From: Acidobacteriota bacterium
GTDB lineage: Bacteria > Acidobacteriota > UBA6911
Direction of reading: 5' to 3'
NCBI GenBank assembly: GCA_016934555.1
Contig: JAFGSS010000034.1
Span: 1 to 45,754, forward strand
DNA: 45,754 bases
Shown: in pieces, positions 1-9,945 of the stretch
How positions within the stretch are numbered: position 1 is the first letter of the stretch
How the letters are laid out: the number at the start of each line of letters is the position of its first letter
The notes under the pieces: generated by a model
Seen by the model: the letters and a program-made list of their open reading frames with translations, nothing else
Databases searched by the model: none
Told to the model about the DNA's origin: nothing
Program-made: the position numbers and the translations under genes

Positions 1-1256
1 CGGTTCATGCAGAAGTCCATGTCGATGTCGGGCGGGGCGATCCGTTCGGGGTTGAGGAAACGCTCGAAGAAGAGGGCGTACTGCAGCGGGTCGATGTCGG
101 TGATGCGCATGCTGTAGGCGACCAGGCTCCCCACCACCGACCCGCGCCCGGGCCCGACCGGGATGTCGCGCTCGCGCGCGTGACGGATCAGGTCCCAGAC
201 GATCAGGAAGTAGCTGGAAAACTGCATCTTCTTGATCATGGCGATCTCGAACGTCAACCGCTCCTCGTAGTCGGACAGCGGGTGCTTGAGCTGCCCCTCC
301 GCGGCGAGCGCCTCCAGGTGCCGCCGCCGCTCGGCGAACCCCTCCCGCACCATCTTTTCGAAATAGCTGTCGGCGTCGTGGCCCGCGGGGACGTCGAACG
401 GGGGGATCGGCTGGTCGGTCTCGATCGTCAGGTTGCAGCGCTCGGCGATCCGGACGGTGTTGGCCATCGCCTCGGGGACGTGGGCGAACAGGGCGTGCAT
501 CTCGTCCGGGGATTTGAAATAGAACTGGTCGGTCTCGTAGCGCATGCGGTCGGGCTGGCTCACGACCTTGCCGGTGCCGATGCAGAGGAGCACGTCGTGG
601 GCGACGCTGTCCTCCTTCTGGATGTAGTGCGTGTCGTTGGTGCAGATCAGGGGGATCCCGGTCCGGGCCGAAAGCCCGATGAGGGCGGGGTTGATCTGCC
701 GCTGCGCCGGCAGGCCGTGGTCCTGCAGCTCGAGGAAGAAATTGCCGGCGCCGAAGATGTCGCGGAGTTCGAGCGCCTCGGCCTCGGCGGCCTCGGGCTG
801 CTCCATGACCAGCTTCTGGGCGACCGCGCCCTTGAGGCAGGCGCTCGAGGCGATCAGGCCGCCGTGGTAGCGCCGGAGCAGCTCCTTGTCGACCCGGGGC
901 TTGTAGTAGAACCCCTCGAGGAACCCGTAGGAGACCAGCCGGGTCAGGTTGTGATACCCCTCGAGGTTCTCGGCCAGCAGCACCAGGTGGTTGCTCTGGT
1001 CCCCCCCGCCCGTTTTCTTGTGGCGGTCCTCCTTGGCCACGTAGACCTCGCAGCCGATGATGGGCTTGATCCCCTTTCGGCGCGCGGTGTTGTAGAACTG
1101 AAGCGCGCCGAAGAGGTTCCCATGGTCGGTGAGCGCCACCGCCTTCATCCCCATCGACAGGGCGGTATCCACCAGGAGCTCGATCTTGGACGCGCCGTCG
1201 AGGAGGCTGTAGTCGGAGTGGTTGTGAAGGTGGACGAAGGGTGGGCGTTCAGGCAT
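1..1256 (-). CDS. dnaE: DNA polymerase III subunit alpha, N-terminal part (cut by window edge)
   Basis: Replicative polymerase catalytic subunit. Only the first ~418 residues are inside the window and the gene runs off the left end, so a full-length protein of over 1,000 residues is expected. Translating the minus strand from the ATG at 1256 gives a PHP domain opening with [14 protein letters not shown] (residues ~9-22), a metal-binding signature of this family. The visible part ends in the start of the polymerase core, with [15 protein letters not shown] followed by PPDIDMDF, the conserved active-site region of bacterial DnaE. The guaA stop lies three bases upstream of this ATG, so the two are probably co-transcribed guaA then dnaE. 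No frameshift is seen. DnaE rather than PolC is supported because PHP begins at the N-terminus with no exonuclease insertion. Confidence 0.95.
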   Translation of the reverse strand, partial: MPERPPFVHLHNHSDYSLLDGASKIELLVDTALSMGMKAVALTDHGNLFGALQFYNTARRKGIKPIIGCEVYVAKEDRHKKTGGGDQSNHLVLLAENLEGYHNLTRLVSYGFLEGFYYKPRVDKELLRRYHGGLIASSACLKGAVAQKLVMEQPEAAEAEALELRDIFGAGNFFLELQDHGLPAQRQINPALIGLSARTGIPLICTNDTHYIQKEDSVAHDVLLCIGTGKVVSQPDRMRYETDQFYFKSPDEMHALFAHVPEAMANTVRIAERCNLTIETDQPIPPFDVPAGHDADSYFEKMVREGFAERRRHLEALAAEGQLKHPLSDYEERLTFEIAMIKKMQFSSYFLIVWDLIRHARERDIPVGPGRGSVVGSLVAYSMRITDIDPLQYALFFERFLNPERIAPPDIDMDFCMN

Positions 1257-1259
1257 CCG

Positions 1260-2810
1260 CTACTCCCATTCGATGGTTCCGGGGGGTTTGCTCGTGATGT
1301 CGTAGACCACCCGGTTGACTCCCCGGACCTCGTTGACGATCCGGGCCGAAATTCTTTCGAGCAACCCGTACGGCACGCGGGCCCAGTCGGCCGTCATGCC
1401 GTCCGTCGAGGTCACCAGCCTCAGCGCGGCCACGTTTTCGTACGTCCGGTCGTCCCCCATGACGCCCACCGTGCGGATGGGGAGGAGCACCACGAAAGCC
1501 TGCCAGAGTTCGTCGGCGAGCCCCTCCTTCTCGATTTCCTCCAGGGCGATGGCGTCGGCCTCCCGCAGCACGGCCAGGCGCGCGGGGTTGACGGCCCCGA
1601 GGATCCGGACCGCCAGCCCCGGGCCGGGGAAGGGGTGGCGGCGGACAAAGCGCGGCGCCATCCCCAGTTCCTCCCCCACCCGGCGCACCTCGTCCTTGAA
1701 CAGCTCCCGCAGCGGCTCGACCAGCTCGAAATTCACGTCCTCGGGCAGCCCGCCCACGTTGTGGTGGGACTTGATGACGGCCGAAGGCCCCCGCACCGAG
1801 GTCGATTCGATCACGTCGGGGTAGAGCGTCCCCTGGACCAGGAAAGGGGGCTTGCCGAGCTCGAGGGCCTGGGCTTCGAACACCCGGATGAATTCCTCGC
1901 CGATGATCCGGCGCTTGGTCTCCGGGTCCTCCACCCCCTCGAGCCGGGAGAGGAAGCGGGCCGAGGCGTCCACCCCCACGACCTTCAGGTGCAGGGAGTC
2001 CCGGTACATTTCGAGCACCGAGGCGAACTCGTCCTTGCGCAGGAGCCCGTTGTCGACGAAGACGCACGTCAGCCGGTCGCCGATGGCCCGGTGGACCAGG
2101 GTGGCGGCCACGGTGGAGTCGACCCCCCCGCTCAGGCCGCAGATGGCGCTCCCTTCGGGGCCGATGCGGTCCGCGATCGAGGCCACGGCCGATTCGACAA
2201 AGGCCGACATGGTCCAGTCGCGGCTGCAGCCGCAGGCGCGCGTCACGAAATTCGCGAGGATGTCGATGCCGAGGGGCGTATGCGCCACCTCCGGGTGGAA
2301 CTGCAGTCCCCAGATCTTCCGCTCTTCGTCCCCGGCGGCCGCTATGAGGCCCCCCGATTCGGCCGTCAGCCGGAAACCGGGGGGAAGCTCCGCGACGCGG
2401 TCGCCGTGACTCATCCATGCCTGGAAGGAGGAAGGCAGGCCTTCGAGGAGGGTGTCGGCCGCGCGCACGTCCACCAGCGCGGGGCCGTATTCGCGCCGCT
2501 CACCCCCCGAAGCCACCCGTCCCCCGAGGCTGTGGGCCAGGAGCTGAAGGCCGTAGCAGATCCCCAGGGTCGGAATCCCGGCATCGAAGACCTCGCGGGG
2601 AAGGGAGGGGCTCGAGGGGCGGCAGACGGAATCGGGTCCCCCCGAGAGGATGAGGCCCGCGGGGGGCTCCGTTCGGATCCGGTCCCATGCAGACAGGTAG
2701 GGAACAATTTCGCAGTAGACCGACAGTTCGCGCACCCGGCGGGCGATGAGCTGGGTATACTGTGAGCCGAAGTCGAGGATGAGGACGGTTTCGCGCTTAA
2801 TGTAGGACAT
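1260..2810 (-). CDS. guaA: GMP synthase (glutamine-hydrolysing)
   Basis: Converts XMP to GMP with glutamine and ATP, the last step of de novo GMP synthesis in the cytoplasm. At 516 aa it is the usual two-domain bacterial form. The N-terminal class I glutamine amidotransferase has nucleophile Cys85 in GICYGLQLL and the His172/Glu174 pair in FHPEVAHT. The ATP pyrophosphatase P-loop SGGVDST is at 227-233. The C-terminal dimerisation domain ends in the family hallmark PPGTIEWE. No Shine-Dalgarno precedes the ATG at 2810, and a TATAAA-like box on the minus strand lies only a few bases upstream. The message may therefore be leaderless, or a start slightly downstream may be used; this is inference. 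It leads a short operon with dnaE. Confidence 0.97.
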   Translation of the reverse strand: MSYIKRETVLILDFGSQYTQLIARRVRELSVYCEIVPYLSAWDRIRTEPPAGLILSGGPDSVCRPSSPSLPREVFDAGIPTLGICYGLQLLAHSLGGRVASGGERREYGPALVDVRAADTLLEGLPSSFQAWMSHGDRVAELPPGFRLTAESGGLIAAAGDEERKIWGLQFHPEVAHTPLGIDILANFVTRACGCSRDWTMSAFVESAVASIADRIGPEGSAICGLSGGVDSTVAATLVHRAIGDRLTCVFVDNGLLRKDEFASVLEMYRDSLHLKVVGVDASARFLSRLEGVEDPETKRRIIGEEFIRVFEAQALELGKPPFLVQGTLYPDVIESTSVRGPSAVIKSHHNVGGLPEDVNFELVEPLRELFKDEVRRVGEELGMAPRFVRRHPFPGPGLAVRILGAVNPARLAVLREADAIALEEIEKEGLADELWQAFVVLLPIRTVGVMGDDRTYENVAALRLVTSTDGMTADWARVPYGLLERISARIVNEVRGVNRVVYDITSKPPGTIEWE

Positions 2811-2849
2811 TAATTTATAGACCGTAAGTACTCATGGAAGAGCATTATT

Positions 2850-3734
2850 TCAGTTTATGAGCATGTTCAGAGGGTATTCGATGATGCCCTCGGCTCCCGC
2901 TCGCTTCAGGTCGGGAATCATGCGCTTGACCACCGATTCCTCGACGACCACCTCGAGCGCCATCCAGCCGGGCAAAGTCAGCGGGCTGACGGTCGGGCGT
3001 TTCAGGGAAGGGAGGATGTCCATGATCCGCGGCAGGGCGCTCTCCTTGAGGTTCATCTTCAGCCCCACCATCCCTTCGGCGGCCAGGGCGCCCTGCAGGA
3101 GGATGGCGATATTCTCCATCTTCTCGCGCTTCCAGGGGTCTTTCCATGCGTCCCGGTTGGCGACAAAGCGGGTGGTCGAGGCGAGCACGTCCTCCACGAT
3201 GCGCAGGCGGTTGGCCCTGAGCGACCGGCCGGTTTCGGTCAGCTCCACGATGGCGTCCACGAGGATGCCGGCCTTGGCCTCGGTGGCCCCCCAGGAATAC
3301 TCGACTTTGGCCTTCACCCCCGCCCGGGCCAGGTAGCGCCGGACGTAGCTCACCAGTTCGGTGGCCACGGTCTTACCCTGGAGGTCCTTGACCGACCGGA
3401 TCTTGGAACTGTCGGGGACCGCCAGCACCCAGCGCACCGGCTTGAAGCCCGACTTGCCGTAGACGAGTTCGCAGATCTCGGTCACCCGCGCGCGGGTTTC
3501 GAGGATCCAGTCCCGTCCGGTGATCCCGGCATCGAAGAGCCCCTCCTCGACGTACTTTCCCATTTCCTGGGAGCGGATGAGCATGATCTCGATCTCCTCG
3601 TCGTCGCAGGAGGGGAAATAGGAGCGGTCGCTCGAATGGATGCGGATCCCGGCCCGGCGGAACAGCTCCACGGTCGATTCCTGCAGGCTCCCCTTGGGAA
3701 GGCCCAGTTTGAGAACTCTCTTGGTGCTCGGCAT
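2850..3734 (-). CDS. hisG: ATP phosphoribosyltransferase, long form
   Basis: First enzyme of histidine biosynthesis, joining ATP and PRPP to give phosphoribosyl-ATP. I chose the ATG at 3734 because GAGGAG lies a few bases upstream and the protein then starts [20 protein letters not shown], the standard HisG opening; upstream codons in this frame look non-coding. The 294 aa include the catalytic periplasmic-binding-protein-like domain (for example [12 protein letters not shown]) and a C-terminal ACT-like regulatory domain over about residues 215-294 ending [12 protein letters not shown]. This is the long, histidine-inhibited, HisZ-independent form. No other his gene is in the window, so it is a stand-alone copy separated from the rest of the pathway. 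It is divergent from rocD. Confidence 0.95.
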   Translation of the reverse strand: MPSTKRVLKLGLPKGSLQESTVELFRRAGIRIHSSDRSYFPSCDDEEIEIMLIRSQEMGKYVEEGLFDAGITGRDWILETRARVTEICELVYGKSGFKPVRWVLAVPDSSKIRSVKDLQGKTVATELVSYVRRYLARAGVKAKVEYSWGATEAKAGILVDAIVELTETGRSLRANRLRIVEDVLASTTRFVANRDAWKDPWKREKMENIAILLQGALAAEGMVGLKMNLKESALPRIMDILPSLKRPTVSPLTLPGWMALEVVVEESVVKRMIPDLKRAGAEGIIEYPLNMLIN

Positions 3735-3776
3735 GTGGTCTCCTCGGTTTCGCGGTGACGCGACAAAGTGGAAAGG

Positions 3777-3865
3777 ATAATACCGCGCGGCCGCAAATTC
3801 CACCCTTACCCGCTCATGGAGCGAAATCGACGGGGTTCTCTTTCGCCCGCGCTCCGGGGTATGAT
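3777..3865. promoter_or_regulatory. Possible divergent -10 boxes between hisG and rocD
   Basis: The 158-bp divergent gap holds TATTAT on the minus strand (3777-3782), about 40 bases before hisG, and TATGAT on the plus strand (3860-3865), about 28 bases before rocD. Neither has a convincing -35 hexamer 16-18 bases upstream. They are plausible only as weak promoters or -10 elements for activated ones. Confidence 0.3.
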
Positions 3866-3892
3866 AGCAGCAGGGGAACCGGGAGGGGCGCC

Positions 3893-5095
3893 ATGGACGC
3901 AAACGATTTCATCCGGCTCGAGGAAACCTTCGGGGCTCACAACTACCGGCCCCTCGACGTGGTCCTGACCCGCGGGGAGGGGATCTGGGTCTGGGACGTG
4001 GAGGGGAAACGGTACCTGGACTGCCTGTCATCCTACTCGGCCGTCAACCAGGGGCACTGCCACCCGCGCATCCTGGAGGCGCTCCGCCGGCAGGCGGCGA
4101 CGCTGACGCTCACCTCGCGCGCCTTCCGCAACGACCAGCTGGGGCTTTTCTACCGGGAGATCTGCGCCCTGACCCGGTCGCACAGGGTGCTGCCCATGAA
4201 CAGCGGCGCCGAGGCGGTCGAGACGGTGATCAAGGCGGTGCGCAAATGGGGGTACCAAGTCAAGGGGGTCCCCGCCGACCAGGCCGAAATCATCGTCTGC
4301 GCCGACAACTTCCACGGGCGCACCATCACCATCGTCGGGTTCAGCACGGACCCCCAGGCGCGGGACGGGTTCGGTCCCTTCACCCCCGGTTTCCGGGTGA
4401 TAGCCTTCGGGGACGCCGCAGCCCTCGAGCGGGCGATTACGCCCGCCACGGTCGCGTTCCTGGTGGAACCGATCCAGGGGGAGGCGGGCGTCATCCTCCC
4501 CCCGGCGGGGTACCTGGCCGCGGCGCGCGAGATCTGCCGGCGCCGCGGCGTGGTGTTCATCCTGGACGAGATCCAGACGGGGCTGGGCCGGACGGGAAAG
4601 CTGCTGGCCGAGGAGCACGAGGGGGTCGAGGCCGACCTGACCCTGGTAGGGAAGGCGCTCTCCGGGGGGTTCTACCCCGTTTCGGCGGTGCTGTCCAACT
4701 CCGAAGTGCTGGGGGTGCTGCGCCCGGGGGAGCACGGGAGCACCTTCGGGGGGAACCCGCTGGCCTGCGCCGTCGCGCGCGAGGCTTTGCGCGTCCTGGT
4801 CGAGGAGGGAATGATCGAGAACGCCGCGGCCATGGGGGACTACTTCCTCTCGGGGCTGCGCAGCATCCGCTCGGACCGCGTCCGCGAGGTCCGGGGCCGC
4901 GGGCTCATGATCGGCGTGGAGCTCGTCGGGGAGGCGGGGGACGCGCGGGGCTACAGCGAGCGCCTCAGGGAGCTGGGGATCCTCTGCAAGGACACGCACG
5001 GGCACACCCTGCGCATCTCCCCCCCGCTCGTCATCCGCCGCGACGACATCGACTGGGCGCTCGAGCGCCTGGAGCGCGTTCTCACCGGGCATTGA
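3893..5095 (+). CDS. rocD: Ornithine aminotransferase
   Basis: PLP-dependent class III aminotransferase moving the delta-amino group of ornithine to 2-oxoglutarate, giving glutamate semialdehyde and linking arginine and proline metabolism. The ATG at 3893 follows GGGAGGGG and gives 400 aa beginning [20 protein letters not shown], the typical ornithine aminotransferase N-terminus. Visible hallmarks are [10 protein letters not shown], the NSGAEAVE phosphate-binding loop, [22 protein letters not shown] with the cofactor Asp, the Schiff-base lysine Lys254 in LVGKALSGG, and [13 protein letters not shown]. The related acetylornithine and 4-aminobutyrate enzymes are less likely given the N-terminal HNY motif. 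It stands alone; uppP follows 109 bases later. A rocD or oat name is inferred from family signatures. Confidence 0.9.
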   Translation: MDANDFIRLEETFGAHNYRPLDVVLTRGEGIWVWDVEGKRYLDCLSSYSAVNQGHCHPRILEALRRQAATLTLTSRAFRNDQLGLFYREICALTRSHRVLPMNSGAEAVETVIKAVRKWGYQVKGVPADQAEIIVCADNFHGRTITIVGFSTDPQARDGFGPFTPGFRVIAFGDAAALERAITPATVAFLVEPIQGEAGVILPPAGYLAAAREICRRRGVVFILDEIQTGLGRTGKLLAEEHEGVEADLTLVGKALSGGFYPVSAVLSNSEVLGVLRPGEHGSTFGGNPLACAVAREALRVLVEEGMIENAAAMGDYFLSGLRSIRSDRVREVRGRGLMIGVELVGEAGDARGYSERLRELGILCKDTHGHTLRISPPLVIRRDDIDWALERLERVLTGH

Positions 5096-5204
5096 AGGAA
5101 AAACGGCCGTCCGCGTCACAATTTCCGCAATTTCCCGAAAAAACCTGTAAAGTAATAGCGCTTCAGGGGAGCAGGGTGATTTCTAACCACGGGCGGGCGA
5201 CGGC

Positions 5205-6023
5205 ATGGAGATAGTTTCGGCGGTCATTCTCGGCATCATCCAGGGGCTTACCGAGTTTCTCCCCGTCAGCAGTTCCGCCCACCTCATCCTGGTCCCCTGG
5301 TTCTTCGGGTGGGAGCCGGAGGGGCTGGTGTTCGACGTCGCGCTCCACGTCGGGACGGCGCTGGCGGTCCTGGTTTTTTTCGCCCGGGACTGGGTCCGCC
5401 TGGCGCGCGCGACCGTCCTCGGCCTGAGGGAAGGAGCGCCGCTCGGAGACCCCGACCGGAAGCTCGCCTGGCTGCTGGTGGTGGGGACGGTCCCGGCCGC
5501 CGTCGCAGGCCTCTGGCTGGAGGAACTGGTAGAGGCGCGCCTGCGCTCCCCCCTCATCACGGTCTTCACCTTGGCGGGACTTGCCCTCCTCCTCTGGTAT
5601 GCCGAAAGGAGGGGAAGGCAAAGCCGCCCGTTGGAGCGCTACTCGTGGGGGGACGCCGTATGGATCGGGATCAGTCAGGCGATCGCCCTGGTTCCGGGGG
5701 TCTCGCGCAGCGGCGTCACCATGACGACGGCCCTCCTTCGGGACAGCGACCGGGTCTCCGCCGCCCGGTTTTCGTTTCTCCTGTCCACCCCGGTGATCGT
5801 GGGGGCCGGAATGCTCCAGGCGTACCGCCTCCTGGCCGCGGGCGACGGCGGAGCCGGCGTCCGGTGGACCGTGCTGCTGGCGGGGGTGGCGGCCGCGGCC
5901 GTGACCGGGTTTCTGTGCATCAAGTTCTTCCTGCGCTACCTCGAGCGCAGGAGTTTCACCCCCTTCGTGATCTACCGCCTCGTCCTGGCCGCCGTCGTCC
6001 TGGCCTTTTACCTGAAAGGATGA
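5205..6023 (+). CDS. uppP: Undecaprenyl-diphosphatase (UppP/BacA)
   Basis: Integral inner-membrane phosphatase that dephosphorylates C55-diphosphate to the C55-phosphate carrier used for peptidoglycan, O-antigen and other glycans; it often gives bacitracin tolerance. The 272 aa have multiple hydrophobic segments and both family signatures: GLTEFLPVSSSAH (residues 14-26) and PGVSRSG (164-170), which together form the active site. The start is fixed by the standard opening MEIVSAVILGIIQGLTEFLP; the Shine-Dalgarno is weak (GGGCGGGCGACGGC before ATG). It converges with rarA. Its proximity to the lipid-linked glycosyltransferase genes at 8965-12609 is notable because those are predicted to consume undecaprenyl phosphate, but they lie on the other strand and are not co-transcribed. 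Confidence 0.95.
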   Translation: MEIVSAVILGIIQGLTEFLPVSSSAHLILVPWFFGWEPEGLVFDVALHVGTALAVLVFFARDWVRLARATVLGLREGAPLGDPDRKLAWLLVVGTVPAAVAGLWLEELVEARLRSPLITVFTLAGLALLLWYAERRGRQSRPLERYSWGDAVWIGISQAIALVPGVSRSGVTMTTALLRDSDRVSAARFSFLLSTPVIVGAGMLQAYRLLAAGDGGAGVRWTVLLAGVAAAAVTGFLCIKFFLRYLERRSFTPFVIYRLVLAAVVLAFYLKG

Positions 6024-6024
6024 C

Positions 6025-6038
6025 GCCGCCCGGGCGGC
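6025..6038. repeat. Perfect 14-bp GC palindrome between convergent stops
   Basis: GCCGCCCGGGCGGC fills the 16-base gap between the uppP and rarA stop codons. It can form a short hairpin in either transcript but has no U-tract, so it is at best a weak or factor-assisted terminator. Confidence 0.4.
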
Positions 6039-6039
6039 A

Positions 6040-7374
6040 TCACCCCTTCGTCCTCTTCCTGCGGAGCCCCTCGAGGATCTCGCCGATGCGGCGTTCCATC
6101 CCCTGGTCGGTCGGGAGGAAGTAGCGGCGCCCGCGCAGCGCGTCGGGGAGGCACTCCATGTCGGCCACCTTGTCCTCGAGGTCGTGGGCGTACTGGTACC
6201 CCTTGCCGTAGCCGAGATCCTTCATCAGCCGGGTGGGCGCGTTGCGGATGTGCAGGGGGGGGGGCTCGTTGGTGCCCGCCTGGATGTCGGCGACGACGCG
6301 ACCGTAGGCCGTGTACAGGGCGTTCGATTTCGGCGCGAGCGCCAGGTACACGGCCGCCTGCGCCAGCGCCAGCTTGCACTCCGGCAACCCGACCAGGCGC
6401 ACCGCCTCGGTGGCGTCCAGGGCGACCGAGAGCGCCCGGACGTCGGCCAGCCCCACGTCCTCGGAGGCGAAGCGCACCATGCGCCGGGCGATATAGACCG
6501 GGTCCTCCCCCGCCTCCAGCATCCGTCCCATCCAGTAGAGGGAGGCGTCGGGGTCGCTGTTGCGCAGCGATTTGTGCAGGGCCGAGATCAGGTTGTAGTG
6601 CTCCTCGCCCGATTTGTCGTACTGCAGCATCTTCCGCTGCAGCGCCGATTCCAGGTCGGCGAGGGTGAGGGTGAACGGCCCTCTGGCGCTGCCGGCCGCC
6701 AGGGAGACCGCCAGTTCCAGGGTGTTGAGCGCGATGCGCGCGTCGCCGTTCGCGTACACGGCCAGCCGCCCGAGGACCTCCTCCGGGACCGTGGCGCCCT
6801 GCGCCCCCAGCCCCCGTTCGGCGTCGGCGAGCGCGCGCTCGAGCAGGGTCTGGATCTCGGCCGGCTCGAGCGGGTGGAGCACGTAGACCTTGCACCGGCT
6901 CAGCAGCGGGCTGATCACCTCGAAGGAGGGGTTTTCGGTGGTGGCCCCGATCAGGACGATGACGCCCGATTCCACGTAGGGGAGGAAGGCATCCTGCTGC
7001 GCCTTGTTGAAACGGTGGATCTCGTCGACGAAGACGACGGTCCGGCCGCGGCGGGCGCGGAAGGTGACCTCCGCCTCGGCCATGACGTTCTTGATTTCCT
7101 TGATGCCCGACAGCACGGCGCTGTAGGAAACGAAGGGGGAGCGTGTCTGCCGCGCCAGGATGCGCGCGAGGGTGGTCTTGCCCGTTCCGGGCGGTCCCCA
7201 GAGGATGATGGAGGCCAGCTGGTCCTGCTCGGCCATGACGCGCAGCACCTTGCCCCGCCCCACCAGGTGCTGCTGCCCCACCAGGTCGTCCAGGGTATGC
7301 GGGCGCAACCGTTCGGCCAGGGGGGTGTCCGGGCTGAGGGGGGGATCGGGTTCGGGGAATAGGGTGCGGGTCAT
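6040..7374 (-). CDS. rarA: Replication-associated recombination protein RarA (MgsA/Mgs1 family AAA ATPase)
   Basis: Clamp-loader-related AAA+ ATPase acting at stalled replication forks together with SSB and RecA. The 444 aa include Walker A GPPGTGKT (60-67), Walker [11 protein letters not shown], the sensor stretch GATTENPSF and the C-terminal MgsA tetramerisation region. The N-terminal [20 protein letters not shown] is diagnostic of RarA. Its ATG overlaps the stop of the upstream methyltransferase gene in an ATGA arrangement, so it is translationally coupled as the last gene of the mutS-to-rarA run. A RuvB or DnaX assignment is excluded by the motif spacing and the C-terminal domain. Confidence 0.95.
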   Translation of the reverse strand: MTRTLFPEPDPPLSPDTPLAERLRPHTLDDLVGQQHLVGRGKVLRVMAEQDQLASIILWGPPGTGKTTLARILARQTRSPFVSYSAVLSGIKEIKNVMAEAEVTFRARRGRTVVFVDEIHRFNKAQQDAFLPYVESGVIVLIGATTENPSFEVISPLLSRCKVYVLHPLEPAEIQTLLERALADAERGLGAQGATVPEEVLGRLAVYANGDARIALNTLELAVSLAAGSARGPFTLTLADLESALQRKMLQYDKSGEEHYNLISALHKSLRNSDPDASLYWMGRMLEAGEDPVYIARRMVRFASEDVGLADVRALSVALDATEAVRLVGLPECKLALAQAAVYLALAPKSNALYTAYGRVVADIQAGTNEPPPLHIRNAPTRLMKDLGYGKGYQYAHDLEDKVADMECLPDALRGRRYFLPTDQGMERRIGEILEGLRRKRTKG

Positions 7375-8204
7375 GGCGTGGGTCCCAGGGCGCGCTGGCG
7401 CGCCGCCTCAAAGAGGAGGATGGACCCCGCCATGGCCACATTCAAGGATTCTGTGGCGCGCGCCATCGGGATCCGCAGCGCGGGGAGAGAGCCGAGCCCC
7501 GCCCCCTTCGTTCCGCGCCCCTCGTTGCCCAGGACGAAGGCGCAGCGGCCGCCGAGGTCGGCCCGGGTGTAGGGCGTTCCGGCGGAGGCGTCGGCGCAAT
7601 AGACCGTGATCGAGCGGGTGGCGGCGTAGTGCAGAAATTCCTCCGGGTCGAGCCGTTCGACGACCGGAATGCGGAAGAAGGCGCCGGCGCTACTGCGGAC
7701 GGCCTTGGGGTTACGGGCCGAAACGGTGCCCGCGACCGTGCAGACGAAGGCGGCCCCCGCGGCCGCCGCGGCGCGGATCAGGGTTCCGAGGTTGCCGGGG
7801 TCCTGCAGCCCGAAGGCGCACACGATCGGCCCGGCCCCCGGCGAGGGGAGCTCCCCGAGGGAGAGGGAAGGGACGCGGACCAGCGCCAGCGCCCCCTGGG
7901 GCGCACGCACGTCCGAAAGGGTGCGGAACAGGGACTCGTCGACCGCGTAGAGGGGAACCGCGCGCGCGCGCCAGAGTTCGAGCAGCGCGCTCTCTCTTTC
8001 GGCTTCGCCGAACCGGGCGCCCGTCACCACGGCGTCCACCCGGCATCCTGCCGCGTGCACCTCCTCGAGAACGCGCACCCCCTCGGCCACGACCAGGTCG
8101 CTTTCCGAGCGGCGGGAACCGGAAGCGGCCAGCCGGATTTTCTTCAGCAGGGGGTGGGAGCGGCCCAGGGGGCTCCCGCCGCCGGTCCCTACGCTTGGAG
8201 GCAT
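7371..8204 (-). CDS. TrmH/SpoU-family RNA 2'-O-methyltransferase
   Basis: SPOUT-fold enzyme expected to methylate a ribose in rRNA or tRNA using S-adenosylmethionine. All three SpoU motifs are present: motif 1 [18 protein letters not shown] (133-150) with the catalytic-type Asn and Arg, motif 2 FVLGNEGRG, and motif 3 [20 protein letters not shown], which forms the trefoil knot. The N-terminal ~100 residues resemble the substrate-binding domain of RlmB/TsnR-like proteins ([12 protein letters not shown]-like segment). The exact target base cannot be told from sequence. The start at 8204 overlaps the end of yqeC by 16 bases. At 277 aa it matches the family. Confidence 0.9.
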   Translation of the reverse strand: MPPSVGTGGGSPLGRSHPLLKKIRLAASGSRRSESDLVVAEGVRVLEEVHAAGCRVDAVVTGARFGEAERESALLELWRARAVPLYAVDESLFRTLSDVRAPQGALALVRVPSLSLGELPSPGAGPIVCAFGLQDPGNLGTLIRAAAAAGAAFVCTVAGTVSARNPKAVRSSAGAFFRIPVVERLDPEEFLHYAATRSITVYCADASAGTPYTRADLGGRCAFVLGNEGRGTKGAGLGSLPALRIPMARATESLNVAMAGSILLFEAARQRALGPTP

Positions 8205-8956
8205 TGGACTCTTCCCTCCGCCGCGCTGCCGTAGAGCACGCGGCTGACCGGGAAATGGCCGTTTTCAAGGATGGCACGCCCGAGTTCGCGGGCGGCGGCG
8301 TCGGCGGCGGGGGAGTCGGCCTTGTTGATGAAGGGGACGATTTCAGTTTCGGCCTCGCGGGCACGGCACACCCCTTCGGGGTGCATGAGGATGCGGGCGG
8401 CCGTTTCGGGTGTGATCGTTTCCCCGGCCCGGAGGGCGAAGCGCCCGGCGAAGAGCTCCCAGCGGAAGACGGTGTCCGGCCCGAGCGGACGACCGAGGCA
8501 GTCCATGCCGACGACGGGCACGAGGTAGTCCGACCGCCGCATCGGCACCGGTTCGGAATCGCGCGGCAGTTTGAGGCTGAATCCGGCCGCCCCGTCCGCC
8601 TCGTTGAGAAGGACGGGAAACAGCCCGCGGTCGAGGCCTTCAACGAAATCCGGGGGGACGCCGCGCAAGAGGTGCGGGCTGAAAAAATGGCGTGCGGCCA
8701 GGAGCTTGTAGGGGCGCCCGGCGCACTCCCGGCCGATGCGGGCCACGATCTCCCTCACGAGCACGACGTTGTCCCCGCTGATCACCGAGACCCCCTCGGC
8801 GGGATCGGGGGGATGGTTGCGGGTGGTGGTGGTCATGAGCACGGGCCCGCGGCTGCTGTATTCGGAGGCGAGCGCACGGATCAGCCGCGTCTTGCCACCC
8901 CCGCCGACGAAGTCGACCAGCGCGTGGTCCCGAAAGGCGAACATTTCCGCAAACAC
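8189..8956 (-). CDS. yqeC: YqeC-family putative selenium cofactor biosynthesis protein
   Basis: A P-loop-like protein of the YqeC family, associated with selenium-dependent molybdenum hydroxylase maturation. The reaction is not firmly established. The sequence shows FVGGGGKTRLI near the N-terminus, TTTTRNHPPD, ILMHPEGVC and PFINKAD, characteristic of the family. I start it at the GTG at 8956 because GAGG lies six bases upstream; an ATG four codons later (8944) is the alternative. Length is 255 aa. It is sandwiched between a glycosyltransferase and an RNA methyltransferase. No other selenium or molybdenum hydroxylase gene (selD, yqeB, xdhC, selenium-hydroxylase subunits) is visible, so its partners, if any, must lie elsewhere. 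Confidence 0.82.
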   Translation of the reverse strand: MFAEMFAFRDHALVDFVGGGGKTRLIRALASEYSSRGPVLMTTTTRNHPPDPAEGVSVISGDNVVLVREIVARIGRECAGRPYKLLAARHFFSPHLLRGVPPDFVEGLDRGLFPVLLNEADGAAGFSLKLPRDSEPVPMRRSDYLVPVVGMDCLGRPLGPDTVFRWELFAGRFALRAGETITPETAARILMHPEGVCRAREAETEIVPFINKADSPAADAAARELGRAILENGHFPVSRVLYGSAAEGRVQCLQA

Positions 8957-8964
8957 GAGAGTCC

Positions 8965-9945
8965 TCAGGATGAAAGGGGGCTGCGGGGCGGGTCGGGCGG
9001 CGCCTCCGAGATGCGCAGGATGATGTAGGGCGATTTCCCCTGCGATTCGAAGTACGTCCGGATCAGGAGTTCGGCCACGAGTCCCATGAAAACGAACTGC
9101 ACCCCCAGGATGAACAGGAACACGGCCAGGAGCAGGAGCGGGTTGTTGTGCGCCTTGACCTGGTTGCAATATTTGTCGTAGAGGGTGAGAAGCCCGAACA
9201 GCGTCCCCGCGGCGCAGGCCAGCAGGCCGCTGCCGCCGAAAAAGTACATCGGCTTGGTGGAGTAGCTTCCCAGCATCTTCACGGTGATCAGGTCCAGGAT
9301 CACCTTGAAGGTACGGCCGAGCCCGTACTTGCTCTTTCCCCGCGTCCGGGGGTGGTGGCGCACGGGGATCTCCGCGACCCGCGCGCCGGCCCAGGAGGCG
9401 TAGACGGGGATGAAGCGGTGCATCTCCCCGTAGAGCCGGATGTGCTCGACCACTTCGCGGCGGTAGCCCTTGAGCGTGCAGCCGTAATCGTGCAGGCGTA
9501 CACCGCCGATGCGGGAGATCAGCGCGTTGGCCAGCCGCGAGGGGAGTTTGCGCGTCAGCCACGGGTCCTGGCGCTCCCGGCGCCAGCAGCTGACGACATC
9601 GTAGCCTTCGCGCAGCTTCGCCAGCACCGCGGGGATGTCGCGCGGGTCGTTCTGCATGTCGGCGTCGGTCGGGATCAGGAGGTTGCCCTTGGCGTGGTCG
9701 AAGCCGGCGGCCATGGCCGCGGTTTGGCCGAAATTCCTGCGGAAGCGGATGACGCGGATGCGGGCGTCGCGCGCGGGAAGCCGTTCCATCCATTCGCCCC
9801 CCCCGTCGGTGCTGCCGTCGTCGATCAGGAGGATCTCGTAGGATTCGCCCGTGGCCTCCATCGTTTCGGTCAGCGCGCGGGTGAACGGCTCGAGGTTCTC
9901 GCGCTCGTTGTAGACCGGGACGATGATGGAAATCCTGTCCGTCAT
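8965..9945 (-). CDS. GT2 glycosyltransferase, polyprenyl-phosphate sugar transferase type (ArnC/GtrB/DPM1-like)
   Basis: Transfers a sugar from a nucleotide donor to a polyprenyl phosphate on the inner face of the membrane. The 326 aa begin ISIIVPVYNERENLEPF, with DDGS at residues 42-45 and the metal-binding DAD in PTDADMQNDP. They continue with the RNFGQTAAMAAGFDHA, DYGCTLKGYRREVV and RTRGKSKYG motifs of the dolichol-phosphate mannose synthase/GtrB branch. Two hydrophobic segments at the C-terminus anchor it in the membrane. The ATG at 9945 overlaps the stop of the upstream membrane protein (ATGA). With that protein and the GT39 enzyme it forms a contiguous three-gene unit. The sugar identity cannot be read from the sequence. 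Confidence 0.9.
   Translation of the reverse strand: MTDRISIIVPVYNERENLEPFTRALTETMEATGESYEILLIDDGSTDGGGEWMERLPARDARIRVIRFRRNFGQTAAMAAGFDHAKGNLLIPTDADMQNDPRDIPAVLAKLREGYDVVSCWRRERQDPWLTRKLPSRLANALISRIGGVRLHDYGCTLKGYRREVVEHIRLYGEMHRFIPVYASWAGARVAEIPVRHHPRTRGKSKYGLGRTFKVILDLITVKMLGSYSTKPMYFFGGSGLLACAAGTLFGLLTLYDKYCNQVKAHNNPLLLLAVFLFILGVQFVFMGLVAELLIRTYFESQGKSPYIILRISEAPPDPPRSPLSS

Noticed and set aside
180-2765. 861-residue open frame on the plus strand opposite guaA and dnaE
   Set aside because: It is a shadow of the GC-rich third positions of the minus-strand genes. The translation is Gly/Arg/His/Asp-rich with no domain, and guaA motifs are complete on the other strand.
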